Assembly (NCBI GenBank): GCA_025890175.1
Contig: JANPYM010000012.1
Coordinates: 1,307,892 to 1,371,891, forward strand
Source of the DNA: Ciborinia camelliae
Lineage: Eukaryota; Ascomycota; Leotiomycetes; Helotiales; Sclerotiniaceae
Reading direction: 5' to 3'
Length of the DNA stretch: 64,000 nt
Under the pieces are notes generated by a model that worked only from the letters and a program-made list of their open reading frames with translations, was not told the DNA's origin and searched no databases. Both the position numbers and the translations under genes were made by a program. This document shows, one piece after another, positions 45,973-56,912 of this stretch (within the stretch, counting starts at the first letter, position 1; each line of letters opens with the position of its first letter).

Positions 45973-47358
45973 TCAAACATGAAATGGAGAGATCTCATTC
46001 TCCCATGTTTTGTCACCCCCGTCTACCTTTCGCTTCTTGAATTCCTCAAAATATTCCTTAAAATACTTCTTACAGATGAATACCTCCATGAATGATTCCC
46101 TCTTTAATCTAATCTGTTCCATGGGTAGTCCTTCTTCCTGTGGACGGATGGCAGCCATGGAGACCTGACAAGAAAAACAGAAGGTACCCAAAACCTCGAC
46201 ATGGTGTTCCGTCAAGCGCTTGAGATCTTGTCGAACTAGCAAGAATGTATCTGATTTATCATCCTCCTTAAGACCCCATCTATGACTGCTCGCATCCACA
46301 ATAAGATTGAGATAGCGAGCGATATCATTTTCAAAAGGATCAAAGCTCAGTGCGTTGGATTTGAGAATGTTTTCCTCCCTCCATTCCTTCTCTCCATCTA
46401 CGAGCAGCGCTCTAGAAAGACGAAGCAAAATGGGCAAACCAATCATCTTGGAAAGACCTGTTGGCTGCTGCCGAAAAATGGCATCGTCCTTGGCGATCTC
46501 CGTAACAAGGTATTTGGGCCTGAGCAGGAAATGGTCTTCTCCCCTGCAACAAACTTTCATGGCTCGGACTCTCTTATCTCTGTAGTCGGGACCCAATTGC
46601 TTTCTAATTGTATCATATAGGCTGGGATTTTCGGCTTCGAAGAAATCATTGAGTTTTCCCGGCAGACCCAATTCCAATCTCTTCTCGTCCTCTGAACCAC
46701 GTCCGTAGGCCTTGAAGAATCCTATTGCAAACATAAAGTCCTCAATGCTGATATCGAGGTAAAAGTTCTTGTCGTCGGAAATTTCTCCTTTGCCAAGTTT
46801 GAACTGCGCGCGTTGATTGGCTAATCTCGAATATGTTGCGTCATCGAAATGCGTAGCGCTGCGAATGGCAAGAGCACCTCTCCATTCTTGACCAACAGAA
46901 TTCGATGTGAGAGTATAGACACATTGATTTGGTTTCGAGCCATCGACCATATGACTATCACGATGGTTAATCCACAAAGCGTGGCCAAGTCTCTTGGTCG
47001 AGATATCTGAATCCGCTCCAACGCCGAGAAGACCAGGAAATTCCCCTCTCAAATCGAGCAGTGGGGTTGATGTAAATCTGTCATGATATTGTAAGTCGTT
47101 CATGATCCAGATCAGTTGAGGTGTCTTTGAATCTTGAGGGAGAAGGATGGAGAGTCTTGCTTTATTGGCAGGTCGTCTCAAACTAGATGGGAGCTGGGCG
47201 ATGCCGGCAAAATCGGAAAATGTCTTGCACACTAGCTTATGCGATTTCCAATCTCTCTTCTGGCAATCCACGCTGCAATACCAGGTGCATTGGCAGGCCG
47301 AGCACCTTGTCGGTGCAGCATGTTCGCAAAGCGCACATTTAGGGGAAGCGTCGGTCAT
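45973..47358 (-). CDS. MYND zinc-finger protein, full-length cluster member (461 aa)
   Basis: Single exon. The MYND finger is right at the N-terminus (about residues 8-48): CALCEHAAPTRCSAC, WYCSVDCQKRDWKSHKLVC. The full core follows: ARLSILLPQDSKTPQLIWI, RLGHALWINHRDS, WRGALAIRS, DISIEDFMFAIGFFKAYG, KMIGLPILLRLSRALL, FDPFENDIARYLNLIVDAS, TFLLVRQDLKRLTEHHVEVL and the terminal ENEISPFHV. It is the best template, with the 48.3-kb member, for defining the family domain. It is divergent from that member across a shared 950-bp region, so co-regulation is possible. Confidence 0.87.
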   Translation of the reverse strand: MTDASPKCALCEHAAPTRCSACQCTWYCSVDCQKRDWKSHKLVCKTFSDFAGIAQLPSSLRRPANKARLSILLPQDSKTPQLIWIMNDLQYHDRFTSTPLLDLRGEFPGLLGVGADSDISTKRLGHALWINHRDSHMVDGSKPNQCVYTLTSNSVGQEWRGALAIRSATHFDDATYSRLANQRAQFKLGKGEISDDKNFYLDISIEDFMFAIGFFKAYGRGSEDEKRLELGLPGKLNDFFEAENPSLYDTIRKQLGPDYRDKRVRAMKVCCRGEDHFLLRPKYLVTEIAKDDAIFRQQPTGLSKMIGLPILLRLSRALLVDGEKEWREENILKSNALSFDPFENDIARYLNLIVDASSHRWGLKEDDKSDTFLLVRQDLKRLTEHHVEVLGTFCFSCQVSMAAIRPQEEGLPMEQIRLKRESFMEVFICKKYFKEYFEEFKKRKVDGGDKTWENEISPFHV

Positions 47359-48308
47359 GTTGGTTGGTGTCTTCTGAGTTTCTCGGTTAAGGTGAAGATC
47401 TATTCAGGAATTGTATATTAGCTATATCTGATCTCAAGTAGAATGAATTTGGTAGTTCAAGTCAGAAGTATAAAGAGCAGAATAGGAGGATTGAGGCCAA
47501 CATACAAAAAGAATACTGGAGACGAATGACTTACCAGATAATTTTAAGTCTGACTCTAGGGCAAACGCACTCTTTCTCGAATAATTAGATGATATTTCGC
47601 TTTTAATCCTTGCCGATTCCAAATGATTCCGGAAAGAAATGATGATCGTAAGATCTGAAGGTCATGAAGGAAATTGAAATTGAAAGTGTAGGGGTTGCAA
47701 GGTCAACTAGAGTTCCAGCCAATATATTCACTTTTCTCTCTTTATCTTGATGGTTTAATAGGTGAAAAGATGGCTTGCAAAGCAAAAGAATGTGTGAGTC
47801 ATTTACGTAATGATGCGCAGTCAAAGAAGTCTGGTCTTGCAACAAGGCTGTGCAAAAAGAAATTAGGGGAAAAAGAGAAGGGGGGAAAAGGGGTGGAGAT
47901 TATCCGAGAGATTCACTGAAGATATCCGAGATGGACACCAGAAGACCAAATTGAAAATTGTTGAGGATTCCAAAAATTGACCTTAATTTGCGGGGAAATT
48001 TACAGTAAGATCTTTCTTCTTAGGTAGCAACATAAGTTTGAGTGAATATAATATTGTGCGCCACCCAAGTCCTGTTGACCCAACAATTTCGCACTAGTGT
48101 CTTTGTCTTTTAGCTCACCTTCTCTTCAACACTACAACGTTGAAGTCGCACTAAATGGTTCTTATACCCTCAAAGCACTCTCTACTACTCACATAACAAC
48201 CATATCGGCGCCAAAAAGCGCAGAGTACTTGCCCCAGTTTCTTCATCTCCATTCAGATTCGTTTTACTACTATCCCTAGACCCAAGAACAAATCCATCAT
48301 ACGCAAAC
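47359..48308. other. Shared divergent promoter region of two MYND genes
   Basis: 950 bp lying between two divergent full-length family members. No gene is supported. It presumably carries both promoters. I cannot identify specific operators by eye. Confidence 0.5.
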
Positions 48309-49754
48309 ATGGTGGGAAAAACTGGCTGCTGCACAGTTTGCACGAAAGCATGTGCGCTCGCATGCCTGGGTTGTAGATTTACGGAGTATTGCTCAGAAGA
48401 GTGTCGGAGGAGAGATTATCCAAGACACAAATTACTCTGTGCCTCATATGGTATCATGATTGGATCGGCAAGACCAACCCCGGATGCAAAATTGGCATTC
48501 TTCTTCGCTGCTCCTATGGTTGGTGGGCCACAAGTGCCAGAGCTTATCTGGTGGGAAAACAACACTCGCGTTGTAGAAGATGGAGCTGGAAACGTAGCTT
48601 ACATCAATGTTCTTGCTGAGGGAGAGCAGTATAAAGATCCGGAAGTTGGTAGCACCGCCATATTGAACGATTACGGAAGTGCTAAGCAGTTCAATGATAA
48701 TGCTCCCGCCGGTCGAGCCCTCGGCCACACTCTCATCGTCCACCATCGCGATTCCCAAGGATCTAACTCGTCCGTCGCAAATATGGGCATCTTTAAGGCC
48801 ACAAATTACAGTCTGGCAAAGATGTGGAGGGGTCCGGTGGTCGTCTACAGCTTGAAGAATATCAACATGACTTATTCTAGCATCCGTAAAACTCCTCAAG
48901 ATGTCACAATGTACGACTTTCGAATGGCAATCAATTATTTCAAGTTTTACAAGAAGGAAGAAGGTGGTGCCTCGAATTTTAGTCCAGAAGCACTCTCCAA
49001 GGGTTGGTTGTTTCGATTGGAAAAGTCCAGGCCGGAAATCTTCGAGAATCTCATGGTGAAATATGCAGGAGATGCGAAACCAATCAAGGGCGTTCGACTA
49101 TCATGTGTCAGAGATGTCCATTTAGGCAAAGAAGAGTATGAACCCATGGATGTCTTGCCAAACCATCCTATATTCCACGCCAATAGACCAGATCCTCATG
49201 CCGACATCATTGAACAACTTCAAATTCCATTCATAGCACGCAAGATCTGCCCTGATGACAGACTTTATCCAGCCAACAGCGATCCAAACACCCTTCACTA
49301 CAACCCATTGGAGAACGAAGCAGCCGTCGCCTTGAATCTCATTGTTGACGTCAAGGGTAGGCGGTTCAAATTTCCGAATTTCAAAAACGACTGGACAAGA
49401 AATCTAGGATCGGTTATGCTTGTGAGGGGCGACAAGAAAGATCTCACCGTCCGTCAAGCCAAAGCATTGGTAGCCTTTTGTATCAGCAAAGTTGAATGGG
49501 AGCACGGTATTGAGTGGTTTCTTCTGTATAAAAATCCAGTATTTGAAGACCGACCCGAGGGTAAGATTTTCGAGATGATGCAGGGTGGAGGACGCGGGGA
49601 AATAAGAGACGATGCAATGTACCTTATGCCCCTAGACAGACAGTTCCAAGTGTTTTTCGACGAGTTTAAATTGGTACATCGTCTCGGTAACAGAGATTTG
49701 GGAGTTCCTGGCGATGAAACTTGGGTGGATGAGGTTTCACCATATGATGTGTAA
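48309..49754 (+). CDS. MYND zinc-finger protein, full-length cluster member (481 aa)
   Basis: Single exon. MYND finger at about residues 8-45: CTVCTKACALACLGC, YCSEECRRRDYPRHKLLC. The core reads KLAFFFAAPMVGGPQVPELI, LGHTLIVHHRDSQGS, MWRGPVVVYSLKN, DVTMYDFRMAINYFKFY, NPLENEAAVALNLIVDVKG, GSVMLVRGDKKDLTVRQAKA and the terminal WVDEVSPYDV. It shares with its neighbour at 46-47.4 kb every block in the same order, so the two derive from one duplication. The function of the core is unknown to me. Confidence 0.87.
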   Translation: MVGKTGCCTVCTKACALACLGCRFTEYCSEECRRRDYPRHKLLCASYGIMIGSARPTPDAKLAFFFAAPMVGGPQVPELIWWENNTRVVEDGAGNVAYINVLAEGEQYKDPEVGSTAILNDYGSAKQFNDNAPAGRALGHTLIVHHRDSQGSNSSVANMGIFKATNYSLAKMWRGPVVVYSLKNINMTYSSIRKTPQDVTMYDFRMAINYFKFYKKEEGGASNFSPEALSKGWLFRLEKSRPEIFENLMVKYAGDAKPIKGVRLSCVRDVHLGKEEYEPMDVLPNHPIFHANRPDPHADIIEQLQIPFIARKICPDDRLYPANSDPNTLHYNPLENEAAVALNLIVDVKGRRFKFPNFKNDWTRNLGSVMLVRGDKKDLTVRQAKALVAFCISKVEWEHGIEWFLLYKNPVFEDRPEGKIFEMMQGGGRGEIRDDAMYLMPLDRQFQVFFDEFKLVHRLGNRDLGVPGDETWVDEVSPYDV

Positions 49755-50685
49755 AGTGGTGCGTTCTTATGAGGTCTGGAGAACTGTGATGGATGGACAT
49801 GCATATACCACCGATGGCAAGATATTTTCGTCCTGGGAACAGTGCGGCGGAGGGCATGTCTATCTGTGGATTTCTGAGATGTTGGGTTAGTTTATTTGAT
49901 CGTTTTAAGATTACCAAGACCGTTTTACCTAGTAGCCTTCTCGAAGGGACAGATACCAAACATTGATAGGTAGACTTATCAAATTCGATTACATTTTCTC
50001 GTTACTAAAATCTCCACTTGCCAAAACAAACAACATTATAGATCTGGATATAAATTGCATGTTCTTAAATTGACATGTTCACTCGCCCAAATTTGATCGT
50101 CGTCTCTTTGTGATGTAATGTTATGTGCGTAAAATGTTATGCAATATCATGAATTAACGCCGTGGGCTCTAGATGATTGGTGGGCTTGAAAAGCATTCCC
50201 AATCTGGATCGGTCAGCATTTAACCTTACCTTACCTAGGTATCCGTCTGACGCATCTTTCCTAGGCTTCCAGTTTTGTTGGAAATATAAAAACATTTCTC
50301 AAAATCTTAATTTTTTTACGCGATACAAATCTTCTCATTCAAACTTCTTTTTTATAGAATCACGACGTTTTGTGTACCAAAGTAGAGGTTTGTGGATGAT
50401 GACCCCCGCATTAGCCAGCATAGCTCCATTCAGGTCAACAAACACCCCGCTCCGTTTAGACAACATGGCAACCCAGGTTGTCGGCATCATACTTCCGAAA
50501 CCACTAGCTCCTTCCTTTTGAAAAGTTGGGGGGAAAGTTGGATACTAGGTACTACTAGGTACATACGTAGGTACTCGATCGTGAGTATCTGCAAAGCTTC
50601 ACCCTAGAGATCTTCACACTGCTACACTAGAGATAAGGAGGCGATTCTCATATGCATGGCCTGAAGCTAAAAACCCTTTGAGGAC

Positions 50686-50718
50686 CCGAACCTCGAATCC
50701 GAACCTCAAATCCGAACC
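50686..50718. repeat. 13-bp direct repeat CCGAACCTCRAAT, 2.5 copies
   Basis: CCGAACCTCGAAT at 50686 and CCGAACCTCAAAT at 50699, then a partial CCGAACC at 50712. Confidence 0.85.
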
Positions 50719-51687
50719 ATCCTTACGAAGGATTCAACATCTACTTCACTGGAGGTGCTAGCCCCCGGTCTGGAATTCCGATTTCCTCTATCGTGGGATT
50801 GATACTACCTGGGTACATGCATATATTGGGCGTGTACTTGATAAGCAGCTGAATATGGGACGATTGTATTCAGAAATGCTTACTTACCTAGGTACGACCA
50901 CCTGAATCATTGATGCGTATACGGAAAATATCTTCCGGGTTGACCGAATTATACCGTCAGAGGCCGTTTATTTCCACTCGAATTTCGCCCGTTTGACGAA
51001 TGAACACTTCAGTGCATCGGATCCTGCTGTGTCTGAACTTCGCAGACAGATCGATCTCTCGAGATTATACCTTACCCATGGTATTCAATCTTTTCTCCGG
51101 ACAAATGGTTTATTTAAATCACGCCAGTATATACGGGGTAGATTTACCCATCACAGTTTTGCCACTATCTATTGTTTCTACCAACCGTTATTGAAAAAGG
51201 TACTGGACACCCATAGAGATTTTGATTTGGAATTATATTCTACAGAGGAAATCCATGTGGAAGAAGTTTGTGCCCACAGGGTATTCCTCGGCCTACAAGA
51301 TATCGATCATTTAACTTTCCTTCCGCTATTCAGTCAAATAATCTTGAGGAATTAACAAAAAGAGACGACCGAGTACATACGGAGTACTTCAGATGGAAGA
51401 AATTAGAGATTCAGTACCTAGGTAGGTAGGTAGGTATATAATTATTTAATTATATATATCCGAGCTGATATAAAACGAACCACCTTTTTGTCTCATTTGG
51501 TTCTCCATTCTTCGTGGCTAAATGACAACTTTCAGGTACATACTGACCCGCTAAGATTAGAACCATGGGGAAATGGACATTGACAAATCACAACTGATAT
51601 TCTCCGGTCTCACCCCAAAAGCATGCAATCAACACCTCGCGTAAATTCCGACCTACAATCAAAGGAAGAGAAATTCATATTGTTTTC

Positions 51688-52197
51688 ATGAGCGGTTTTG
51701 GCCCGATTTTGACTGAGATCGACCTTGGAATCTTGGATATGTATTCGATACATATTCTATGCATATTTCTGTATGCAGGATACCAAGGAAACGGCTCACG
51801 GCAACGCCATGTATTATGTATTGTACTCTGCTCATCCAGCGCAAGGTCATCGATCCCGTCTATTACTGGCCGCCATGAGCAATACAAGCATTCAGAACCG
51901 TTATCGCTGGTACCACCTACCCCCAAAGTTAATCAAAAGTGGGATTCACAAGGATGCCATATCACCAAAAAGTTCCAACAGCTTTCGAAATCTCGCCTAC
52001 CCGTTCTAAAGTTCAGTTCATTGGATGCTGGTAATCAAATTCTCGCCACATCTAAGTCTCCTCGACGCGTAGATATGCTGGTAGCAATTCTGGAAGGTCG
52101 AGTTCCAACTTCCTACCAAAGTGGTGGAAATCGTGCGAACTTGGAGGATTTGTATACGGCAAATTCGGTAACGGTAATGCACGGGCTTAACAAATAA
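51688..52197 (+). CDS. Hypothetical ORF, 169 aa
   Basis: ATG-started open frame with a hydrophobic N-terminal segment (ILDMYSIHILCIFLYAGY) and a polar remainder. No domain and no family recognised. It may be chance. Confidence 0.2.
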   Translation: MSGFGPILTEIDLGILDMYSIHILCIFLYAGYQGNGSRQRHVLCIVLCSSSARSSIPSITGRHEQYKHSEPLSLVPPTPKVNQKWDSQGCHITKKFQQLSKSRLPVLKFSSLDAGNQILATSKSPRRVDMLVAILEGRVPTSYQSGGNRANLEDLYTANSVTVMHGLNK

Positions 52198-52693
52198 GAA
52201 AAAACAAGCTCTATCAAGCTTTGCGGCTTGCATTTCCAAGACAGCTAAGCTTTGCCAGTCCAGATTGAAGGCGGGTATGGTGGCGGGTCCGTTGCTTATC
52301 GGAATTCCCCTAAAAGGCAGGTGAATATGTCTATTGACGTATTAGATCGCACAAGAAGTTCTCTTTGGCTTTCAAAAGACGGTATAACGGAAATTACTTA
52401 AATTACTGAATAATTGAAATAGATATCTCAAGGTTTGTGCATGTCAAAATTATCCGGAGGATTCGAAAACCCTTGATGGGTGTAACAAGTAGTTACAACC
52501 TTACACCATATTGGGATTTGCTCCACAATAGCACGCTTCGTTTCTTATCTGTTTACAAGATAGGTTTACAATATCCCATTGGTTTCCAGTGTAATGGTGC
52601 CTTGATGATTTCTACATAAGTCTTTGGTACTCCCCAAGACTTTCTTTCTTCTCTTCAGCCCTTTTTGATCTGCTGTGAGCACTAGCTTTCGAG

Positions 52694-55357
52694 ATGGACT
52701 CGTCACGAGAGACTGACGTCGTTTACGACGATAAGACTCCTGAAACTCCAGATATTACCAAGACTTCTGAATCTCTTGACTCCAAAGATATCAAGAATGA
52801 CAAATTTGAAAAAACGCCCTACGAAACCGAGCTCTCATCTAATTCTGATGAAGAAGGACGTGGAGGAGAGGTCAATGCTCTTGAGACTGCGGAGGATATT
52901 GTTACCGCAGTCGTTAGTATCGACGACGATCCGACCATGAACCCTTGGACGTTTCGCATGTTCTTTATTGGTTTGTGTAACCCCTGAGCCTTTTACTACC
53001 TCGATGCTGACAAGTCTTCAGGCTTGGGTTTATCTGCTTTCGGAGCTGTACTCCAAGAAATTTTCTACTTCAAGCCTCAAGTCATTTATGTATCAGTCAG
53101 TAAGTTTATGATATCCACTCCGGTGCTTACTCTGTGCGTATGTCTAATGATTATTAGTGTTCTTGACTGTTATCGCATATGCCATTGGAGAATTCATGGC
53201 TATTGTCATCCCAAGATGGGGTGCTATCGGTCGATTCCTCAATCCTGGTCCATTCAATCAAAAAGAACATGCCGCAGCTGTCATCATGGCATCTGCTGCT
53301 GCAGTTTCCGCTCTATCGACAGAAGTATTGGCAGCTCAAAAACTTTGGTATGGAGGATATCCTAGTCAAGCTGCTGGTGTATTCTTGACTTTATCTTCAC
53401 AATTGATTGGATATGGTGTCGCAGGTATGATGAGAAATAGTCTTTTGTGGCCTACCACGATGCTTTACCCAGCAAATCTTCCCATTACTACTGTCTTGGA
53501 AACTTTACACAAGCAAAAGTCAAGCAATAAGAAGAGAATGAAGGTTTTTTGGATCCTCTTCTTCGCTATGTTTATTTGGGAATTACTTCCTGAGGTACGT
53601 TACGTCATTTATTCGAGCTCTTTTAGAGTATTTCTAATATTATATAGTACATCTTTCCACTTCTTATTGGTGTCTCCATTTTCTGTCTTGCCGACCAACA
53701 CAATCTTATCTTCACCAATCTTTTTGGTGGTTCCAACGGAAACGAGGGTGTAGGATTCTTGTCCCTTTCTTTCGACTGGAATTACATCGCTGGTTTCGGA
53801 TCTCCTCTATGGCTGCCACTCCAAACTCTGGTCAACAGCTTCATCGGTACCCTCGGCTGCATTATTCTATTCATGGCCGTATACTATGCCAACATTTGGA
53901 GAGCACAAGACTTCCCGTTCTTGTCTCAAGAGTTGTTCAATGGCGATTCAAACTTCACATTCTATGACGTTTTCAATCAGTCATCGATCCTCAATGAAGA
54001 TTTTACTGTAAACGAAGAAGCACTTGAGGCTGGAGGTATTCCTTATATGGCTTCCACCTATATTGTCTACCTCATCACATCCAACATGGGTTTTACCGCT
54101 AATTTTATCCACATGTTCCTCTGGAATTACGATGAGATTAAGGTGGGATGGGCTTGGGCTAACAAAGCCACACTTAAGAGGATGTTAACTCCTTCTAATT
54201 ATATGTTCTGGAAAGGAAGCGATGGCAAACGTACCGAAGAAGAAAAGCAAGCTTTGAGAGATGATCCCACAATTGATCCACATTACAAAGTTATGTTGGA
54301 TTACGATGAAGTTCCTGATTTTTGGTACTTCTTAGCGTTCTTGGCAAGCTTCATCATTTCATTGGTTTGTCTTTATATTATGAAGTCAACTCTTCCATGG
54401 TGGGGTTTGGTTTTAGCTATGCTCTTCTTGGTGCTTTTCATGTTATTCTTCGGTGCTCAGTATGCTATTACTGGTTTCGGATTCAATATTCAACCTATTA
54501 CTCAAACTATTGCTGGATATATATTCCCTGGAGCTCCTCTCGGTAAGTACATATCCTAATATTTAATCCCACTACTAACATTGTAACCAGCAAACATGTA
54601 CTTCACCACCTTCACCTACAACGCACTTGCACAAGGACAATATCTTCTCCGAGACTTGAAGCTTGCCCAACAAAGCAAGCTTTCTCCAAAAGTAACATAT
54701 ACAACCCAAATCATTGGATGTATTTTTGGTGCTTGTCTGAACTATGTTATGATGATTACGTAAGTTTTGCATTCTCGCCCATCAAACATATTTAACCAGA
54801 GCTAACAAATCCCCAGCATCGTCGAGAATCAAACGCCAACCCTCCTCACAATTGAAGGAACCGCCATTTGGTCCGGAGTCAACGTTCAATCCTTCAACTC
54901 CCTCGCCATCTCCTGGGCCATTGCCCCCAAGATGTTCTCCATCGGTTCCCGATACCAATGGGTAACCATCGCCTATCTCCTCGGATTCCTCGTCCCCTTC
55001 CCCTTCTGGATCATGCACCGATACTTCCCCCATCAACGCATCTGGTCGTACCTCAACCTCTCGATCATCCTGTGGTATTTTGGATATCTCTGCGTCGGCA
55101 TCAACGCGAGTGTCTTCATGTACTACTACATTGGAGCATTCGGTCAATTCTACCTGCGAAAGTACCGACCCCGATACTTCGTCAAGTGGAACTACCTGGT
55201 TTCCGCTGGTCTCGATGGCGGCACTCAGATCATGGTGTTCCTGCTTACTTTCGCGGTCGCGGGTGGAAGTGGAGTTGCCAGACCTTTCCCTACGTGGGCT
55301 GGAAATCCGGCCTCCGGAAATGTCGATAAGTGTATGTATAATGAGGCAAATGGTTAA
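52694..55357 (+). CDS. OPT-family oligopeptide transporter (798 aa)
   Basis: Six exons (52694-52970, 53022-53099, 53158-53594, 53648-54542, 54591-54759, 54817-55357) join in frame with canonical splice sites. An acidic, Ser-rich cytosolic N-terminus of about 75 residues precedes NPWTFRMFFIGLGLSAFGAV, the usual start of the OPT membrane core. The family signature NPGPFNQKEH lies at about residues 148-157. Many hydrophobic helices follow, with SFDWNYIAGFGSPLWLP and FNIQPITQTIAGYIFPGAPL, both typical of fungal OPTs of the Isp4/OPT2 type. The family imports small peptides, and related members glutathione or metal-chelate peptides, by proton coupling at the plasma membrane. The substrate cannot be told from sequence. 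Length is normal. Confidence 0.94.
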
Positions 55358-56549
55358 AAATGTTTGGATTGGGGATTGGAATGGGATGGAAGGTTGCAAG
55401 GAAGGATGGATGGAATCTTTCGCATGAATGGGATTGGGAATCGGTAATGGGGCAGGGGCTGGAAGTGGATCTATAATGTGCTTTAGATGTTAATGAGTAG
55501 ATGTATATACACCCCTTTTGAATCTTCATTATCATCATCATATGCTGATGTTTATTTTATATACTTGTGAGCGAGCAGTGCGCTTTGAAAATTTCTATAA
55601 TTACATTATCCACCGTGAATTTATATCGATCTGCCTAGCTCATGCATGATGGAGCGTGAGTATTTATACACTGCTTGCGAGCTTCACATTTTAAACATTG
55701 TTGATATAAAATAGTTCTACATACACTAGCTCGACACACAACAATAACAAAAAACATGACACAATTATACGTGGTATATAGTATATAACCACGAGATAGG
55801 AATTAATAAATAATTTTACAATCGGCATTTTTAGACCGGCATTTTATGGGGTCGGTGGCACGCATGCATATGGTTATGCCAAACTTCTTTTGGGGGTTCT
55901 TAAATTGTTTCTTCTTCGCTCTTCGCTCTTTTCTCTTGCTAACGCTAATTTTAACGTCATATTATTAGATGGGGTATTATTACCATTATTAACTACCTTA
56001 CCTAGGTGCCCTATTATTGTTGGATCAATCTGCTGATCCGGCATGAGATATTCGATGGTGTATTTGGTATATTTGTTGTATTATTGTGTATTAGGTGGGA
56101 CTAGTGGGCCGCTAAGTATATATTTAGAAATCCGTCTACGTTCGAGATATCATACATTCCAAATTTCCCCACGAATTGTTAGCCGGTAGAGAGTTCAAAT
56201 ATCGATTCATTATTCATTTATTTGGGTTGATTTATTCTAATACTTTACTTCTCTGCCTATTTCTAAATCTAATGCAGTTCTTTTTGCCATGCTGTATATA
56301 TGTGCTATTCATACTTTTCTTATAAAGTGAATCTGTCTACCTCACCTCACTTCCCCTAAAATAATCAATATTTGAAACTCCCAGGTATGGTGGAGACTCC
56401 TGGTTGCGAAATACTGTATTTTCGTTCGAATGTTAATAGATTATTGATATTAACATAATTTCAAAGTGTAAAATATTTTAGATTATATTAATATATATTA
56501 ATAATGTTTTAATTGATTAAGTTATATTAGAGTAGATTATTATATAAAA

Positions 56550-56640
56550 GCCTAGTGCTGTATTAGAACGCACTAGGCGTTCTAGTAGGTTCGCGATGCT
56601 AGTCGAACCATCACGTGACTAGCACGTGATGGTCACGCGA
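56550..56640. repeat. Cluster of interlocking inverted repeats with CACGTG cores
   Basis: GCCTAGTGC (56550-56558) pairs with GCACTAGGC (56570-56578). AGAACGC (56565-56571) pairs with GCGTTCT (56577-56583) across the spacer ACTAG. ACCATCACGTG (56607-56617) pairs with CACGTGATGGT (56623-56633), again across ACTAG. TCGCG at 56591 is matched by CGCGA at 56636. The two CACGTG hexamers are E-boxes, binding sites for bHLH factors. Confidence 0.85.
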
Positions 56641-56806
56641 CCTGTAGGTCACATGATTTTCCCAACAATAATACGATCTTTATGTTACGGGCACTGCATA
56701 GAGTGAATCGAATAGATGTTGGTCCAAACTCTCTGGTACGGCTCAAAAACACGCGTGGTTTGGCAGTAGAGCTAGTTAGATCCGGCTCTGATCGTGTACT
56801 TGAATG

Positions 56807-56817
56807 TTTATATAAAC
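56807..56817 (+). promoter_or_regulatory. TATA box of the F-box gene
   Basis: TTTATATAAAC lies about 97 bp before the ATG at 56913, a normal position for a fungal TATA element given a short 5' leader. Confidence 0.45.
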
Positions 56818-56912
56818 TCACTCCTTCATCCTGAAGATTTCCCTTCTATTCTTGATTCCAAAAATACGAACAACATCTCCAATCAATTTTATCAACTTCC
56901 TCTTACTTCATC

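Larger units (their letters stand above)
49755..52693. other. Gene-poor spacer between the MYND cluster and the OPT transporter
   Basis: 2.9 kb with no recognised gene. It contains ACCTAGGTA motifs near 50236, 50888 and 51417, a 13-bp direct repeat at 50686-50718, and weak open frames. Confidence 0.5.
55358..56912. other. AT-rich spacer with palindromes
   Basis: 1.55 kb downstream of the OPT gene and upstream of an F-box gene. The part at 56400-56550 is very AT-rich and is followed by the palindromic cluster and a TATA box. No coding region is seen. Confidence 0.55.

Noticed and set aside
50686..50718. tRNA T-arm-like CGAATCCG sequence
   Set aside because: It is a short direct repeat. No A box, acceptor stem or cloverleaf can be drawn around it.
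50993..51355. ORF of 120 codons
   Set aside because: Starts at TTG, no domain, and the upstream region gives no in-frame exon.
54782..55399. Minus-strand ORF of 205 codons
   Set aside because: Antisense of the last OPT exon, which is securely placed by splicing and homology.
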